A stretch of DNA of 64,000 bases from Cytobacillus eiseniae (GCF_017874625.1 NZ_JAGIKZ010000001.1:62001-126000), one strand, 5' to 3'. Shown: positions 8,401 to 18,228, counted from the stretch's first letter. Notes: generated from the sequence alone by a model not told the origin. A program made the numbers and translations.

Positions 8401-9027
8401 GTGGAAAATGAAATGCTGAAAATATTTGATCAACAGTACAATCAAATAGGTGTGGCCACAAGAGACGAAGTCCATCGGATTGGCCATTGGCATGAAGCTT
8501 TTCATTGTTGGTTTTTTAGCAGAAAAGGAGAAGAGGAGGTTATTTACCTTCAAATACGCAGCCAATTGAAAAAGGATTATCCAAATCTTCTCGATATAAC
8601 CGCAGCAGGACATCTCTTAGCAGATGAAACAATAAAGGATGGGATTAGAGAAATTGAGGAAGAAATTGGGGTTGAAGTCTCCTTTGATGCATTAATTTCT
8701 GCTGGTGTGTACAAATATGCTGTTGAAAAAGGGAACTTTATTGACAAGGAGCTTGCACATATATACTTATTTGAAACGGATCTTCCCCTTCATGCTTTTA
8801 CATTGCAAAAAGAAGAGGTGTCAGGGATTGTTCAAGTGAAATTAACTGATTTTTATGAGCTTTGGTTGGGGGAGAAGGAAGAAGTCAATGTTCAGGGCTT
8901 TGAAATAGAAAATACCGGAAATCGTATATTACTTAATAAAACTGTTAATAGAACTCATTTTGTTCCTCATGAACGGGGCTATTATGAGCATATGATAAAA
9001 TCGATTCAAAAAATCAGTGCAAAGTAG
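8401..9027 (+). CDS. Nudix hydrolase, IPP-isomerase-like
   Basis: 208 residues. The Nudix box GHLLADETIKDGIREIEEEIGVEV-type segment (G, E, REIEEE) lies near residues 78-101. The N-terminus (IFDQQYNQIGVATRDEVHRIGHWHEAFHCW) resembles the IPP isomerase-like Nudix clade that acts on diphosphate substrates. GTG 8401 is preferred over GTG 8392, which leaves only one base after AGGA. Nine bases separate it from the membrane protein gene downstream. Confidence 0.85.
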   Translation: MENEMLKIFDQQYNQIGVATRDEVHRIGHWHEAFHCWFFSRKGEEEVIYLQIRSQLKKDYPNLLDITAAGHLLADETIKDGIREIEEEIGVEVSFDALISAGVYKYAVEKGNFIDKELAHIYLFETDLPLHAFTLQKEEVSGIVQVKLTDFYELWLGEKEEVNVQGFEIENTGNRILLNKTVNRTHFVPHERGYYEHMIKSIQKISAK

Positions 9028-9036
9028 GGTGATCAA

Positions 9037-9573
9037 ATGTTGATTTCATATTTTTTAGTGTTTTTGTTAGCTGCAGTTCCATTATTTGAACTAGTTACAG
9101 TGATTCCGTTGGCCATTATCGGAGGTCTGTCGCCGATTCCGGTAGCTATTCTTGGTTTCTTAGGAAATCTATTAACGATCCTCCTTTTAATTCTTTTTGT
9201 TGATAAAATAAAACTTCTTCTAAAAACCAGAAAACAGAAAAGAGTTGCAGTCACTGAAGTTGAGGGGATGGAAGGTGAGCATACGAACGGAACTCACGCA
9301 GTACAAGATTCTAAAAAGCAAAAAAGAGCAAGAGTACTTTTTGATAAATATGGTCTGCCGGGTTTAACCATTTTTGGGCCGCTTCTAGTAGGATCTCATA
9401 TTTCAGCTTTTATGGGAATGAGCTTTGGGTCTAGTAGAGGCTTAGTGACAGGATGGATGATCGCCAGTTTAGTTATTTGGACCGTTGTGGCAACTGTATT
9501 AACAAATTCAGGGGTTTCATTCCTAGCACCTGATTTGAAGGAGAATGGGTTTCTTATTCGCATATTTAAATAG
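9037..9573 (+). CDS. Small multidrug-export-family membrane protein
   Basis: 178 residues with hydrophobic segments near 2-25, 28-55, 115-135 and 140-160, separated by a charged cytoplasmic loop (KTRKQKRV ... KKQKRARV). The PLFELVTVIPLAIIGGLSP start and GLPGLTIFGPLLVGSHISAF motif match the COG2426 / small multidrug export family. The transported substrate is unknown; the name rests on an old annotation. Probably co-transcribed with the Nudix gene. Confidence 0.72.
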   Translation: MLISYFLVFLLAAVPLFELVTVIPLAIIGGLSPIPVAILGFLGNLLTILLLILFVDKIKLLLKTRKQKRVAVTEVEGMEGEHTNGTHAVQDSKKQKRARVLFDKYGLPGLTIFGPLLVGSHISAFMGMSFGSSRGLVTGWMIASLVIWTVVATVLTNSGVSFLAPDLKENGFLIRIFK

Positions 9574-9782
9574 AGGGATGGATGCGATTAATCGAAATCC
9601 TATTTTCTTATTGATTCGATTCCTTTATTTTGCAGTATATGTTGAAGCATAGTATGTGCTGAAAGGCAATTGCAAAAGGGATAGTAATCACTTTCATTGA
9701 TTACTGTAAAATCATCAAATAAAATGAAACTTCTCCATTTTCCTTCCGTAGAGATAATAGAATTATATGACGGAGGTAAAAA

Positions 9783-10907
9783 ATGAAAATAATTATTTGG
9801 CTGATTGCTGGGGGCGTGGTACTATCTGGAATTATTATTGGCATAGGAATTATTCAATATAAGAGAGAAGTAACTGAAACGAATCCAGATTATATTATTG
9901 AGCTAATGAAAGAAAAAGCAAAGAATAATACGATTTCTTTATCAATTAATCACAACAATGAGAACTGGGTACAAGTAAATGAGAATATTCCTCTGCCACT
10001 TGCAAGTACCGTTAAAATCATTATAGCTATTGAATATGCAAAGCAAGCCGCAGACGGTCGAGTTAATCCTAACTCCAATGTGAGTTTAAAAGATTTAGAA
10101 TCTTATTTTGTTCCAAAAACAGATGGTGGAGCACATAAAGCATGGCTTGCACAATTAAAGAGAGAACAATACACAGATAAGGTCCCACTAAAAGAAGTAG
10201 CAAATGGAATGATCGCCTTTAGTTCAAATGCAAATACGGATTATTTAATTCAAGTTCTAGGACTTGATAGGATTAATCAAGTTCTTCCCCAACTTGGGAT
10301 TCCAAATCATGAACCGATCTATCCACTTGTGAGCTCCCTTTTTATTCCTAGTAGATTGATGGCTGAAAAAAATATAACAAAAGAAGAGGCTTTAACTTTA
10401 CTAAGAGATATGGATATGGAGGAATATCGAAATCGAGCCATTCACATCCATAAAAACTGGCATACCGAGAAACCGACAGCAAATGAGAAAAAACGTTTAA
10501 TAAAAGAGTTCGATATGGAGTTTCAAAAAGTATGGTCGGATCGTTTAACTAAGGCTACGACAAAGGAATATGCTTCCTTATTGAGTAAGTTAAATCGCAA
10601 AGAGTTTTTTAATATGGATGTTCATGAGCATCTTGATCCACTCATGGAACAATTAATGAAAAATCCAAACAATCGTGAATGGCTCCTTCATGCTGGGCAA
10701 AAAGGAGGCTCGACTGCATTTGTATTTACATTAGCCATGTACGCGACAGATAAGGAAGGGAATCAAACAGAAATTGCCTTTTTTTCTAATGATTTATCTA
10801 TAATCGAACAGGCAAAACTTTCGCAAGTGATGAATGCATTTCAGCTGGAGTTTCTTACGAATTCAGATTTTCGAGAATACGTAAAATCTGAATTATCACA
10901 CTTGTAA
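9783..10907 (+). CDS. Membrane-anchored class A beta-lactamase-fold serine hydrolase
   Basis: 374 residues. One N-terminal membrane segment (residues 4-26) with no obvious cleavage site. The extracellular part has the penicilloyl-transferase motifs: STVK at 75-78, SSN at 147-149 and KGG near 306-308 in place of KTG. A long charged helical insertion (about 190-290) lies before KGG, and class A enzymes are usually 260-290 residues long. Beta-lactamase activity is not assured; relatives act as peptidases or esterases. Start ATG 9783 with CGGAGGT. Monocistronic. Confidence 0.78.
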   Translation: MKIIIWLIAGGVVLSGIIIGIGIIQYKREVTETNPDYIIELMKEKAKNNTISLSINHNNENWVQVNENIPLPLASTVKIIIAIEYAKQAADGRVNPNSNVSLKDLESYFVPKTDGGAHKAWLAQLKREQYTDKVPLKEVANGMIAFSSNANTDYLIQVLGLDRINQVLPQLGIPNHEPIYPLVSSLFIPSRLMAEKNITKEEALTLLRDMDMEEYRNRAIHIHKNWHTEKPTANEKKRLIKEFDMEFQKVWSDRLTKATTKEYASLLSKLNRKEFFNMDVHEHLDPLMEQLMKNPNNREWLLHAGQKGGSTAFVFTLAMYATDKEGNQTEIAFFSNDLSIIEQAKLSQVMNAFQLEFLTNSDFREYVKSELSHL

Positions 10908-11154
10908 AAGAGCATTGAATATGCTCTTCTTTTTATTTTCTGTTACGATAAAGGTAGATGTTTTCATGCATTTATCGGTGTTCAATAGCTTGATCATAAA
11001 AGCTTTATGGCACGGTGTTTCAGATGGGGTTGATCTATATTTAAGGTTAGAAAGTATGAGAGTCAATGTCCTGATACGGTATTTACATATTGGATAGAAG
11101 AATCTATTTTAGGCTATTTATGAAGTGAGCGCCATTTAAAAAGGAGAAGAGTAT

Positions 11155-11916
11155 ATGTTAAGTTATTATAGTAATCTTTCTTCAGAGGTTTATGATATGG
11201 ACAAATATATTGGTCTTTCATTTGGGGATGTGGAATTTTATAGTGATCGATTAGCTACTTGTACAGGTTCAATCCTTGAACCAGGGGTTGGTACTGGTCG
11301 TATCATTATTCCGCTACTAGAAAGAGGATTAAAAGTTGAAGGCTTTGACCTTTCACCAGAAATGTTGAAAATTTGTCGTACAAATTGTGAAAAAAATGGA
11401 CTTAATCCAAATTTATTTGAAGGGAGTATGGAGTCCGTTTCGTTAAATACAACATATGAAGCTATTATCGTACCAACTGGAACATTTCTGTTGTTGTATA
11501 AAAGAGAAGATTCGATTAAAGCTTTAAAAAATTTCTATCATGCCCTTTCAAACGGAGGAAAGCTATTGATCGATCTTTTTTTACAAACAGATATAACACT
11601 TGATAAGGGATCAACAAGAACATGGGAAACGAAAAATGGGGATATGATTACATTGGAAAGTAAAGTAGTTGAAGTAGACTATATCAACCAGTATACGATC
11701 TCACATAATCGGTATGAAAAATGGAGAAATGGTGAACTTATTCTCACAGAATTAGAACGATTTCCTCTTCGTTGGTTTGGAATTGAAGAGTTTAAAATGA
11801 TCCTTGAACAAATTGGCTTTGAAAATATAGTTATATCTGCAGATTACAAGTACGGACAATACCCAACTAATTCTAGTGAAATGATCACTTTTGAGGCAAG
11901 TGTTAACAAGAAGTAA
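11155..11916 (+). CDS. Class I SAM-dependent methyltransferase
   Basis: 253 residues. Motif I ILEPGVGTGRI near 40-50, the acidic ribose-binding VEGFDLSPEML near 61-71, and motif post-I FEGSM near 86-90 place it in the Methyltransf_25 group. The C-terminal WFGIEEFKMILEQIGFENIVI helix is typical of small-molecule methyltransferases. Acceptor unknown. Start ATG 11155 behind AAAAAGGAGAAG. A decayed homologous tail follows directly downstream. Confidence 0.85.
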   Translation: MLSYYSNLSSEVYDMDKYIGLSFGDVEFYSDRLATCTGSILEPGVGTGRIIIPLLERGLKVEGFDLSPEMLKICRTNCEKNGLNPNLFEGSMESVSLNTTYEAIIVPTGTFLLLYKREDSIKALKNFYHALSNGGKLLIDLFLQTDITLDKGSTRTWETKNGDMITLESKVVEVDYINQYTISHNRYEKWRNGELILTELERFPLRWFGIEEFKMILEQIGFENIVISADYKYGQYPTNSSEMITFEASVNKK

Positions 11917-11950
11917 TATTCGTGTTTCTAGCGAAGAGTATTGAATAACT

Positions 11951-12183
11951 TACACGGATGATAAAAATGAAGTAGATGTTTATACTATTAGTAGGTATGA
12001 CGCATTATAACAAATTCAACATTATACAATAGCTGAAGATATGCATTTCCGAAAGAATTGGAGAGAATTTTTCTTTCTAATGGGTTTGAAATAATTAATA
12101 TTTATAAAAATTGGAATGAAGATCCAGTAACAAGCGATAGCTATGAAATGATCTATGTATGTAAAAAAATAGGACCGTGCTAA
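11951..12183 (+). pseudogene. Degenerate C-terminal fragment of a second methyltransferase
   Basis: Translation from 11951 gives YTDDKNEVDVYTISRYDAL, an in-frame TAA at 12008-12010, then QIQHYTIAEDMHFRKNWRE; after one frame change it continues ERIFLSNGFEIINIYKNW to VTSDSYEMIYVCKKIG and a stop at 12181. This is the usual end of a SAM methyltransferase (FRKNWRE helix, SNGFEIINIY, EMIYV). One nonsense codon and one frameshift, plus loss of the SAM-binding half, mark it as a pseudogene. Confidence 0.65.
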
Positions 12184-12199
12184 TTTTGGAGGTGTAATA

Positions 12200-12499
12200 A
12201 TGATTCTTGAAGTGAGCAAAGAAGCAGCCAAATGGTATAAAGAGGAACTGGATTTAAATGAAGGGGATTATGTTCAATTTTATGTTCAATTGTATGGTGG
12301 GATTCCAACCGCTCATCCAAATTATTCGTTAGGAATGTCAATTGGCAAAGAAGGAAATATCGCAATTAAAGATGTGAAAGAAGGCATTACTTTTTACTTT
12401 AATGAGGATCATTCCTGGTTTTTGAAAGAATTTGATATGAAGGTTGTAGTAGAAAGGGAAGAGATTACATTTATTTTTGATAAAAACGATAATCAATAG
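12200..12499 (+). CDS. HesB/IscA-like fold protein, YneR type
   Basis: 99 residues. The sequence (EAAKWYKEELDLNEGDYVQF, LGMSIGKEGN, EGITFYFNEDHSWFL) follows the Bacillus YneR/HesB-like proteins. It has none of the three Fe-S-binding cysteines of IscA/SufA, so Fe-S scaffold function is unlikely. Start ATG 12200 behind TTGGAGGTG. Role unknown. Confidence 0.8.
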   Translation: MILEVSKEAAKWYKEELDLNEGDYVQFYVQLYGGIPTAHPNYSLGMSIGKEGNIAIKDVKEGITFYFNEDHSWFLKEFDMKVVVEREEITFIFDKNDNQ

Positions 12500-12840
12500 T
12501 AAATATTTGCTCGACTCCACCTTAAATGCAATAACAATCACTTTTTAGATTCGTCTATCCATTCCGGAAATCATTAACAAAGTTGAAAGAATTGCGCTTC
12601 ATTCCTTTTTGTTGTATCCTTTATAAGGATTAATTATACTTTTGGTATGAAATATTGTTTAATGGTAGAGTTGATTGAAAGAGAAAATAACAAACAAGAT
12701 TAAAAGTTGGGTGTGAACAAAGTCATGCCTTAACTTTTTTTATTTATCTAATAAACAATATAAGCATATTATATATAGCATTTTTTGTGAGCGTATTGGT
12801 TAACCAATTAGTAAATCGAATGAAAAGGGGGGTACTTATA

Positions 12841-13086
12841 ATAGGGATCGTTGTTGTAGAAATATGTTCAAGCAGTCTCATCAATCTACTTGATGTGGAA
12901 GCTATCATTGAAAATGAGTACCCTGAAGTGGCAGTTATTCAAAATGACTGTCTCTCTTTTTGTGGGATGTGTGCTCGTAGTCCGTATGCAATCGTAAATG
13001 GCAAGCGGATTTTTGCTAAAACGTCAGAGGAATGTTTAGAGTTAATACGTAACCATATTGAGTTGGAATTAGCATTATATAAGTAA
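12841..13086 (+). CDS. DUF1450 protein (YuzB type), probable ATA start
   Basis: About 81 residues: [12 protein letters not shown]..., then [21 protein letters not shown], the conserved CxxxCxxC and YA(I/L)VNG core of DUF1450. The cysteines suggest metal or redox chemistry; function unproven. The frame is open upstream to GTG 12787 and ATG 12820, but neither has a ribosome site. A strong AAAAGGGGGG (12823-12832) lies 8 nt before ATA 12841, where relatives begin (MGIVVVE). ATG 12820 is the canonical alternative. The trhO gene follows 25 nt later. Confidence 0.75.
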   Translation: MGIVVVEICSSSLINLLDVEAIIENEYPEVAVIQNDCLSFCGMCARSPYAIVNGKRIFAKTSEECLELIRNHIELELALYK

Positions 13087-13111
13087 TCAATTGAATGAAG
13101 GAGAAAATAGA

Positions 13112-14086
13112 ATGACAGCAAATAAGCCTTACAGAATACTATTGTATTATAAGTATGTTCCAATCAATAATCCAGAGGAATTCACTTCAGAACATCTTGC
13201 TTTCTGCAAAGAAATTGGGCTAAAAGGGAGAATTCTTGTTGCAGCAGAAGGGATAAATGGAACAGTATCGGGGACAGTTGAGCAAACAGACCAATACATG
13301 AAAATAATGAAAGAGGATGCTCGTTTTGCTGATATGGTCTTTAAGATCGATGATTCAGCAACACATGCCTTCAAGAAAATGCATGTGCGTCATAGAGACG
13401 AACTAGTTACATTACGCTTAGAAGATGATCTTGATCCGACAGAGGTAACGGGGAAATATTTAGAGCCAAAACAATTTTTTCAAGCAATGAATGATCCAGA
13501 AACCGTCGTAATTGATGCGAGAAATGATTATGAATACGATTTAGGTCATTTTAGAGGGGCGATTCGTCCTGATATTAAGGCGTTCCGGGAGCTGCCAGAT
13601 TGGGTTAAAGAAAATAAAGATATGTTTGAAGGAAAAAAGATCCTCACTTATTGCACAGGGGGAATACGATGTGAGAAATTCTCAGGATGGCTAGTGAAAG
13701 AAGGGTTTGAAGACGTAGCACAGCTTCATGGAGGAATTGTCACATATGGGAAAGATCCTGAAGTACAAGGGCAATTATGGGATGGGCAATGCTATGTATT
13801 TGATGAAAGAATTTCAGTTGAGGTTAATCGTAAGGACCATGTAATTGTTGGGAAAGATTATTTTACTGGCGAACCTTGTGAACGCTATGTTAACTGTGCA
13901 AATCCTGAATGTAACAAACAAATTCTGTGTTCGGAAGAAAATGAAGAGAAATACTTGCGTAGTTGTACGCACGAATGTAGGGTTCATCCTAGAAATCGTT
14001 ATGTAATTGAGCATCATTTAACAGAAGCTGAGTTGTTAGAACGATTACAGAAAATGGATGAGGATGTTCTAGAAAATCACTACTAA
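13112..14086 (+). CDS. trhO: tRNA uridine(34) hydroxylase TrhO (rhodanese-domain)
   Basis: 324 residues. An N-terminal acylphosphatase-like domain ([14 protein letters not shown] ... [17 protein letters not shown]), a rhodanese domain ([20 protein letters not shown], active-site loop [11 protein letters not shown] near 180-190) and a Cys-rich C-terminus ([21 protein letters not shown]) match TrhO/YbfQ, which makes 5-hydroxyuridine at tRNA position 34. Start ATG 13112 after AAGGAGA; a TTG at 13091 in frame is less likely. Confidence 0.93.
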   Translation: MTANKPYRILLYYKYVPINNPEEFTSEHLAFCKEIGLKGRILVAAEGINGTVSGTVEQTDQYMKIMKEDARFADMVFKIDDSATHAFKKMHVRHRDELVTLRLEDDLDPTEVTGKYLEPKQFFQAMNDPETVVIDARNDYEYDLGHFRGAIRPDIKAFRELPDWVKENKDMFEGKKILTYCTGGIRCEKFSGWLVKEGFEDVAQLHGGIVTYGKDPEVQGQLWDGQCYVFDERISVEVNRKDHVIVGKDYFTGEPCERYVNCANPECNKQILCSEENEEKYLRSCTHECRVHPRNRYVIEHHLTEAELLERLQKMDEDVLENHY

Positions 14087-14097
14087 ATTATAAGTGG

Positions 14098-14132
14098 AAA
14101 ACCTGTCTTTATGAACTAAAGACAGGTTTTTT
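14098..14132. terminator. Terminator between convergent trhO and diguanylate cyclase genes
   Basis: AAAACCTGTCTTT and AAAGACAGGTTTT form a 13-bp stem with a 7-nt loop. T runs on both strands allow it to serve both convergent genes. Confidence 0.88.
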
Positions 14133-14134
14133 GC

Positions 14135-15685
14135 TTACTTTCTAGCTGCAACAATAATTCGATTTCTGCCTTCTTGCTTCGCTTGATACAAAGCTTGATC
14201 TGTAATGTCAAGAAGCTCAGAAAAATGCACAGCTGTATCTGGGATATGTCCAATGCCGATTGATACTGTTACCGGCTTACCTATCGGGCTATTCGTCGAC
14301 TCAAAGGTTTGTCGTAAACGTTCGGCTACTAAAAAAGCTTGTTCCAATTCAACCTCTGGAAGAATGATGAGAAATTCTTCTCCACCCCAGCGGAAGCAAA
14401 GGTCACTCTCAAAGATGTTTTCACTAACTAATTTGGCAATGAATTTTAATACTTCATCCCCTGCAAGATGCCCGTACTGATCATTTACTCGTTTGAAATT
14501 GTCAACATCAAAAAGAATGATGGCACATTTATCAGATTTAAATGTTAATGTTTCTAAAGCCCGTCGATTGTAAAGACCTGTTAGAAAATCACGTTTCGAT
14601 TCCCATTCAGCAGAATGAAGTTTTTTCTGGTAATAATCGATGGAAATTAACAAGGTTCGCTTTAATTCTTTGATTTCAAAATACCAATCAGGAATTTTAT
14701 CGGTTGGAATGGATTGGTTATTCGTAATTTGCTGTGCATAAATAGCAAGATCTCTTATTGGATTAACAATTTTTATAAGCAAAATAATGGTCAGAATAAA
14801 TACAAAGATTATAAATGGAATCATAACTAGGCTGATTTGCTTTCCTAGCTCCCAAGTTGGTTTTGTTACAGCCTCTTTCGGTGTTTGAGATACAATTCCC
14901 CATCCATTGGCTGTTTCAGCAACCGCGTAGCCAGCAAGCATTTTTTGACCTTTTGAATTAATCAATTCTTGACTGCCGCTATTGCCCTTTATAAGTTCCT
15001 TAACAACCTTATTCTCCTTTACGTTGTCGTTGATTCTGTTCAGCTTAGGGTGGTAAATAATTGTTCCTTGCGAATCAACAACATATACATAGGCATTACT
15101 TTGATGCTTTGGGTGTTGTCCGAGTATTGCCTTGAGACTATTTTCTTCGTGTAAATGAATAGTCCCACCAACAAAACCTAAGTACATTCCAGAATCATCA
15201 AAGACAGGTGCAGAAAGGAGAATAACAAGTTTTCCATGAATTCCAACATATGGAACAGAAACTGTGGGTCTTTTCGTTGCTAAAGCCTGGTTGACACCAA
15301 CTGTATTAGCTTTTGTTCCTTCCAAATTAATATCAGGTGCCGAAGCAATCACAATTCCATTTCGATCGACAAACCAGGTACTATTATAATAAGTAGTTGA
15401 ATGCATGAGCTCATATAGGTTTTGATAAATAATAGCAGGATCTATAGAGAGATAATCTTTATCTCTTGCTTTCACTTTCAAATTCGAAATCATATCTGTA
15501 AAATGCAAATTGGTAATATCCGCTAGCTTTTTTGCATAAAATTCGTTCTCTATTAAGTAATTGTTTTCAAGCGTTTTTTTGCTTACTATTTGGCTAGAAA
15601 TGACACTTCCGATATATGTACCAAGCATAGCAAATGCTAGTAATCCTAAAATTAATAATTTAATACTTAATCTCATCTTACCCAT
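14135..15685 (-). CDS. Diguanylate cyclase with dCache sensor
   Basis: 516 residues. Membrane segments near 6-28 and 280-305 flank an extracellular double-Cache domain (WFVDRNGIVIAS, YVYVVDSQGTIIYHP). After a short linker helix, a C-terminal GGDEF domain begins at KRDFLTGLYNRRALE; the active-site signature is GGEEF, so c-di-GMP synthesis is expected. There is no EAL domain. Start ATG 15685 follows AAGGA on the minus strand. Divergent from the SLC13 permease; monocistronic. The Cache ligand is unknown (amino or organic acids are common). Confidence 0.92.
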   Translation of the reverse strand: MGKMRLSIKLLILGLLAFAMLGTYIGSVISSQIVSKKTLENNYLIENEFYAKKLADITNLHFTDMISNLKVKARDKDYLSIDPAIIYQNLYELMHSTTYYNSTWFVDRNGIVIASAPDINLEGTKANTVGVNQALATKRPTVSVPYVGIHGKLVILLSAPVFDDSGMYLGFVGGTIHLHEENSLKAILGQHPKHQSNAYVYVVDSQGTIIYHPKLNRINDNVKENKVVKELIKGNSGSQELINSKGQKMLAGYAVAETANGWGIVSQTPKEAVTKPTWELGKQISLVMIPFIIFVFILTIILLIKIVNPIRDLAIYAQQITNNQSIPTDKIPDWYFEIKELKRTLLISIDYYQKKLHSAEWESKRDFLTGLYNRRALETLTFKSDKCAIILFDVDNFKRVNDQYGHLAGDEVLKFIAKLVSENIFESDLCFRWGGEEFLIILPEVELEQAFLVAERLRQTFESTNSPIGKPVTVSIGIGHIPDTAVHFSELLDITDQALYQAKQEGRNRIIVAARK

Positions 15686-15932
15686 CAAATCCTTAAAAAA
15701 GTGCTATCCCAAGGTGAATAACCTAAAATTGAGTATACTATTATTTTTATTAGGATATTAGGGGATATTTTAAACTATTATATGGATATAAAATCTTTTT
15801 AAACCATCCTTTTCGATAAATTTGGAGTCCAATCTTGACGATTAAAAGTTATTTTCTATTTCTGCGGAAAGATAATAATAAGGGATGCTATAATTAGTAC
15901 ATATAATCGTTGCAATGAAAGGGTTTACGACA

Positions 15933-17774
15933 ATGGAACTTATTTTAACATTTATGATACTTGCTTTTACTATTTTCCTTTTTATGAGTAATCGAATTCG
16001 TGCGGATCTTGTCGGTATTTTTGCCTTACTTGCATTTGTACTTACAGGGATTTTAAAGCCAGAAGAGGCACTTGCTGGCTTCTCTAACTCGGTTGTTATA
16101 ATGATAGCTGGACTATTCATTGTTGGAGCAGGAATTCTGCGGACAGGACTTGCAAAAAAGGCTAGTAACTTACTCTTGTATTGGACTGGTAATAGTGAGA
16201 AGAAATTATTTTTACTTTTGCTCGTATTGGTCGCAGCAGTAGGCGCATTCATGAGCAATACGGGAACGGTTGCCATTATGCTGCCTGTTGTCATCAGTGT
16301 TGCCTTAAGTATGAAAACAAGTTCTTCTAAATTTTTAATCCCCTTATCTTATATTGCAAGTTTATCGGGATTATTAACATTAATCGCCTCACCGCCAAAC
16401 TTAATTGTTAGTCAAATTCTAATGGAAAATGGCTTTGAGCGACTACGCTTCTTTGATATTACGCCAATCGGTGTGACTGCTGTCATTATAGGAATCATTT
16501 ATTTATTTGTCGTTAGAAATGTGTTATTGCCATCAAGTGATAAAAGAACGCAAATAATGAATCATCAGTTATCGCCAAAAGAGCTTATTCAAAATTATCA
16601 TCTCGAGGATAATTTACATCGACTCCAAGTGCTTGATTCTTCGCCTATTGTTGATAAGCAGCTATCTGAATTGAAAATTCCAGCAAATTATCATTTATGC
16701 ATTTTGAAGATTGATCGTAAGGCAGGTGAAGGAAGAAACCTTTTGCCAATTACATATCAAGAAATGGCAGGTCCAAGAAGTGTGGTTCATGGGAAGGATG
16801 TCCTCTATGTCCAAGGAGCACGAAGTCAAGTAGAGAAAATGGCGAATGACTATCAGCTAATTTTTAAAAAAGATCAAACCAAAAATGAAGAATTAGTATC
16901 AAGCCAGCTTGGAATTGCTGAAGTTCTACTTACACCAAATTCGAGTCTAATAAATGAAACCATTGGCGGGATTGGATTTCGTGAAAAATTTAATTTAAAT
17001 ATTATTGGCATTAATCGCAAAGGCAATTACATCTTAAAGGATATGTCAAATATTCGTCTCCGTTTTGGAGATGCACTTCTTGTTCAAGGCTCATGGGAAG
17101 AAATTGAATTATTATCAAGAGAAACAATGAATGTGGTAGTAGTCGGACAGCCGATGGAGCATGCTAGTTTTGCATCCGCAAATGGGAAGGCGCCAATTGC
17201 AGGTGGAATTATGCTTTTGATGGTTATTCTGATGATTTTTGAAGTGTTTCCAAGTGTCATTTCTGTTTTAATCGGTGCAGTATTAATGTTGATCACTGGT
17301 TGTCTACGGAATATGGATGATGCATATAGTCAAATTAATTGGGAAAGCATCGTATTGATTGCCTGCATGCTGCCGATGGCAACCGCATTGGAGAAGACCG
17401 GTGGGATGGTCATGCTATCAGAAGGAATAATTGAATTGTTAGGTGGCTATGGTCCAATTGGCGTATTAGCAGGTATATACTTTATTACAATGGTATTTGG
17501 TCAATTTATTAGCAATACGGCAACTGCCGTACTTTTTGCGCCTATTGCGATGAATGCGGCATTGGCCATTGGGGTGAGCCCATATCCATTTTTAATTACG
17601 GTTGCTGCTGCAGCAAGTATGGCATTTGCAACTCCGGTAGCATCTCCAACCAATGCGATGGTGATGACAGCAGGGGGATACAAATTCAGTGACTTTATGA
17701 AAATTGGTATTCCATTACAATTGATTATGTATTTGATTATGATGCTGATTATTCCGTTCATCTTTCCGTTTTAA
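15933..17774 (+). CDS. SLC13/DASS-type permease with two TrkA-C domains
   Basis: 613 residues. Two halves of hydrophobic helices flank a soluble region (about 205-410) holding two RCK_C/TrkA-C-like repeats (VDKQLSELKIPANYHLCIL and NETIGGIGFREKFNLNIIG). FMSNTGTVAIMLPV and the second-half FISNTATAVLFAPIA, each followed by SPPN or SPTN loops, are the paired Na+/anion motifs of the divalent-anion transporter family. Substrate could be sulfate, dicarboxylate or another anion. ATG 15933 has AAAGGG upstream; ATG 15915 does not. Confidence 0.88.
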   Translation: MELILTFMILAFTIFLFMSNRIRADLVGIFALLAFVLTGILKPEEALAGFSNSVVIMIAGLFIVGAGILRTGLAKKASNLLLYWTGNSEKKLFLLLLVLVAAVGAFMSNTGTVAIMLPVVISVALSMKTSSSKFLIPLSYIASLSGLLTLIASPPNLIVSQILMENGFERLRFFDITPIGVTAVIIGIIYLFVVRNVLLPSSDKRTQIMNHQLSPKELIQNYHLEDNLHRLQVLDSSPIVDKQLSELKIPANYHLCILKIDRKAGEGRNLLPITYQEMAGPRSVVHGKDVLYVQGARSQVEKMANDYQLIFKKDQTKNEELVSSQLGIAEVLLTPNSSLINETIGGIGFREKFNLNIIGINRKGNYILKDMSNIRLRFGDALLVQGSWEEIELLSRETMNVVVVGQPMEHASFASANGKAPIAGGIMLLMVILMIFEVFPSVISVLIGAVLMLITGCLRNMDDAYSQINWESIVLIACMLPMATALEKTGGMVMLSEGIIELLGGYGPIGVLAGIYFITMVFGQFISNTATAVLFAPIAMNAALAIGVSPYPFLITVAAAASMAFATPVASPTNAMVMTAGGYKFSDFMKIGIPLQLIMYLIMMLIIPFIFPF

Positions 17775-17777
17775 TGG

Positions 17778-17810
17778 AAAAAGGCGTATTCATTAAGTAA
17801 ACGCCTTTTT
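17778..17810 (+). terminator. Terminator after the SLC13-type permease
   Basis: AAAAAGGCGTA pairs with TAAACGCCTTTTT, ending in five T. Confidence 0.8.
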
Positions 17811-17939
17811 GGTATTTGTGAACATTTAATGAATTTTCTTAGGGGTAATTGCTCTTTTACTAATCGAAATATTTGATTGCAATAATAAATAAACGATATA
17901 TTTAAAGTGGAATGAAATTAAACAAGGAAAGTGAAGGCA

Positions 17940-18221
17940 ATGAAATTATTTACTAATATATTTTCTAAACAGAAAAAGCTTCAAATTGATTTTTGTGAAA
18001 AGAATCTTGATCGATTTCTAACAGAGAATAACAGTCCTAATTATCAGCGTTTTCTTAATCAGAATCATATTCAATTTAAAGAATACAGCTGTCAAAGTAA
18101 GTGTGAGTTATGTAAAGAATCTCCATATGCGATTGTAAATGGGGAGGTTATCACTGCAGCAAGCTCAGACGAATTATTGGAGAGGCTTAAACAGATGGCT
18201 GCAAAGGGATTGAAGGAGTGA
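17940..18221 (+). CDS. Second DUF1450 protein
   Basis: 93 residues. FCEKNLDRFL, then [19 protein letters not shown], the DUF1450 core CxxxCxxC plus YAIVNG, as in the protein at 12841 but with an extended N-terminus. ATG 17940 lies about 10 nt after AAGGAAAG; GTG 17931 is too close to it. The stop is 7 nt before the histidine-rich membrane protein gene, so the two are probably co-transcribed. Confidence 0.78.
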   Translation: MKLFTNIFSKQKKLQIDFCEKNLDRFLTENNSPNYQRFLNQNHIQFKEYSCQSKCELCKESPYAIVNGEVITAASSDELLERLKQMAAKGLKE

Positions 18222-18228
18222 GTTTGTT

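Noticed and set aside
10915-11097. 60-codon ORF downstream of the beta-lactamase-fold gene
   Set aside because: It lacks a ribosome site, overlaps the terminator-like region and has no protein-like pattern.
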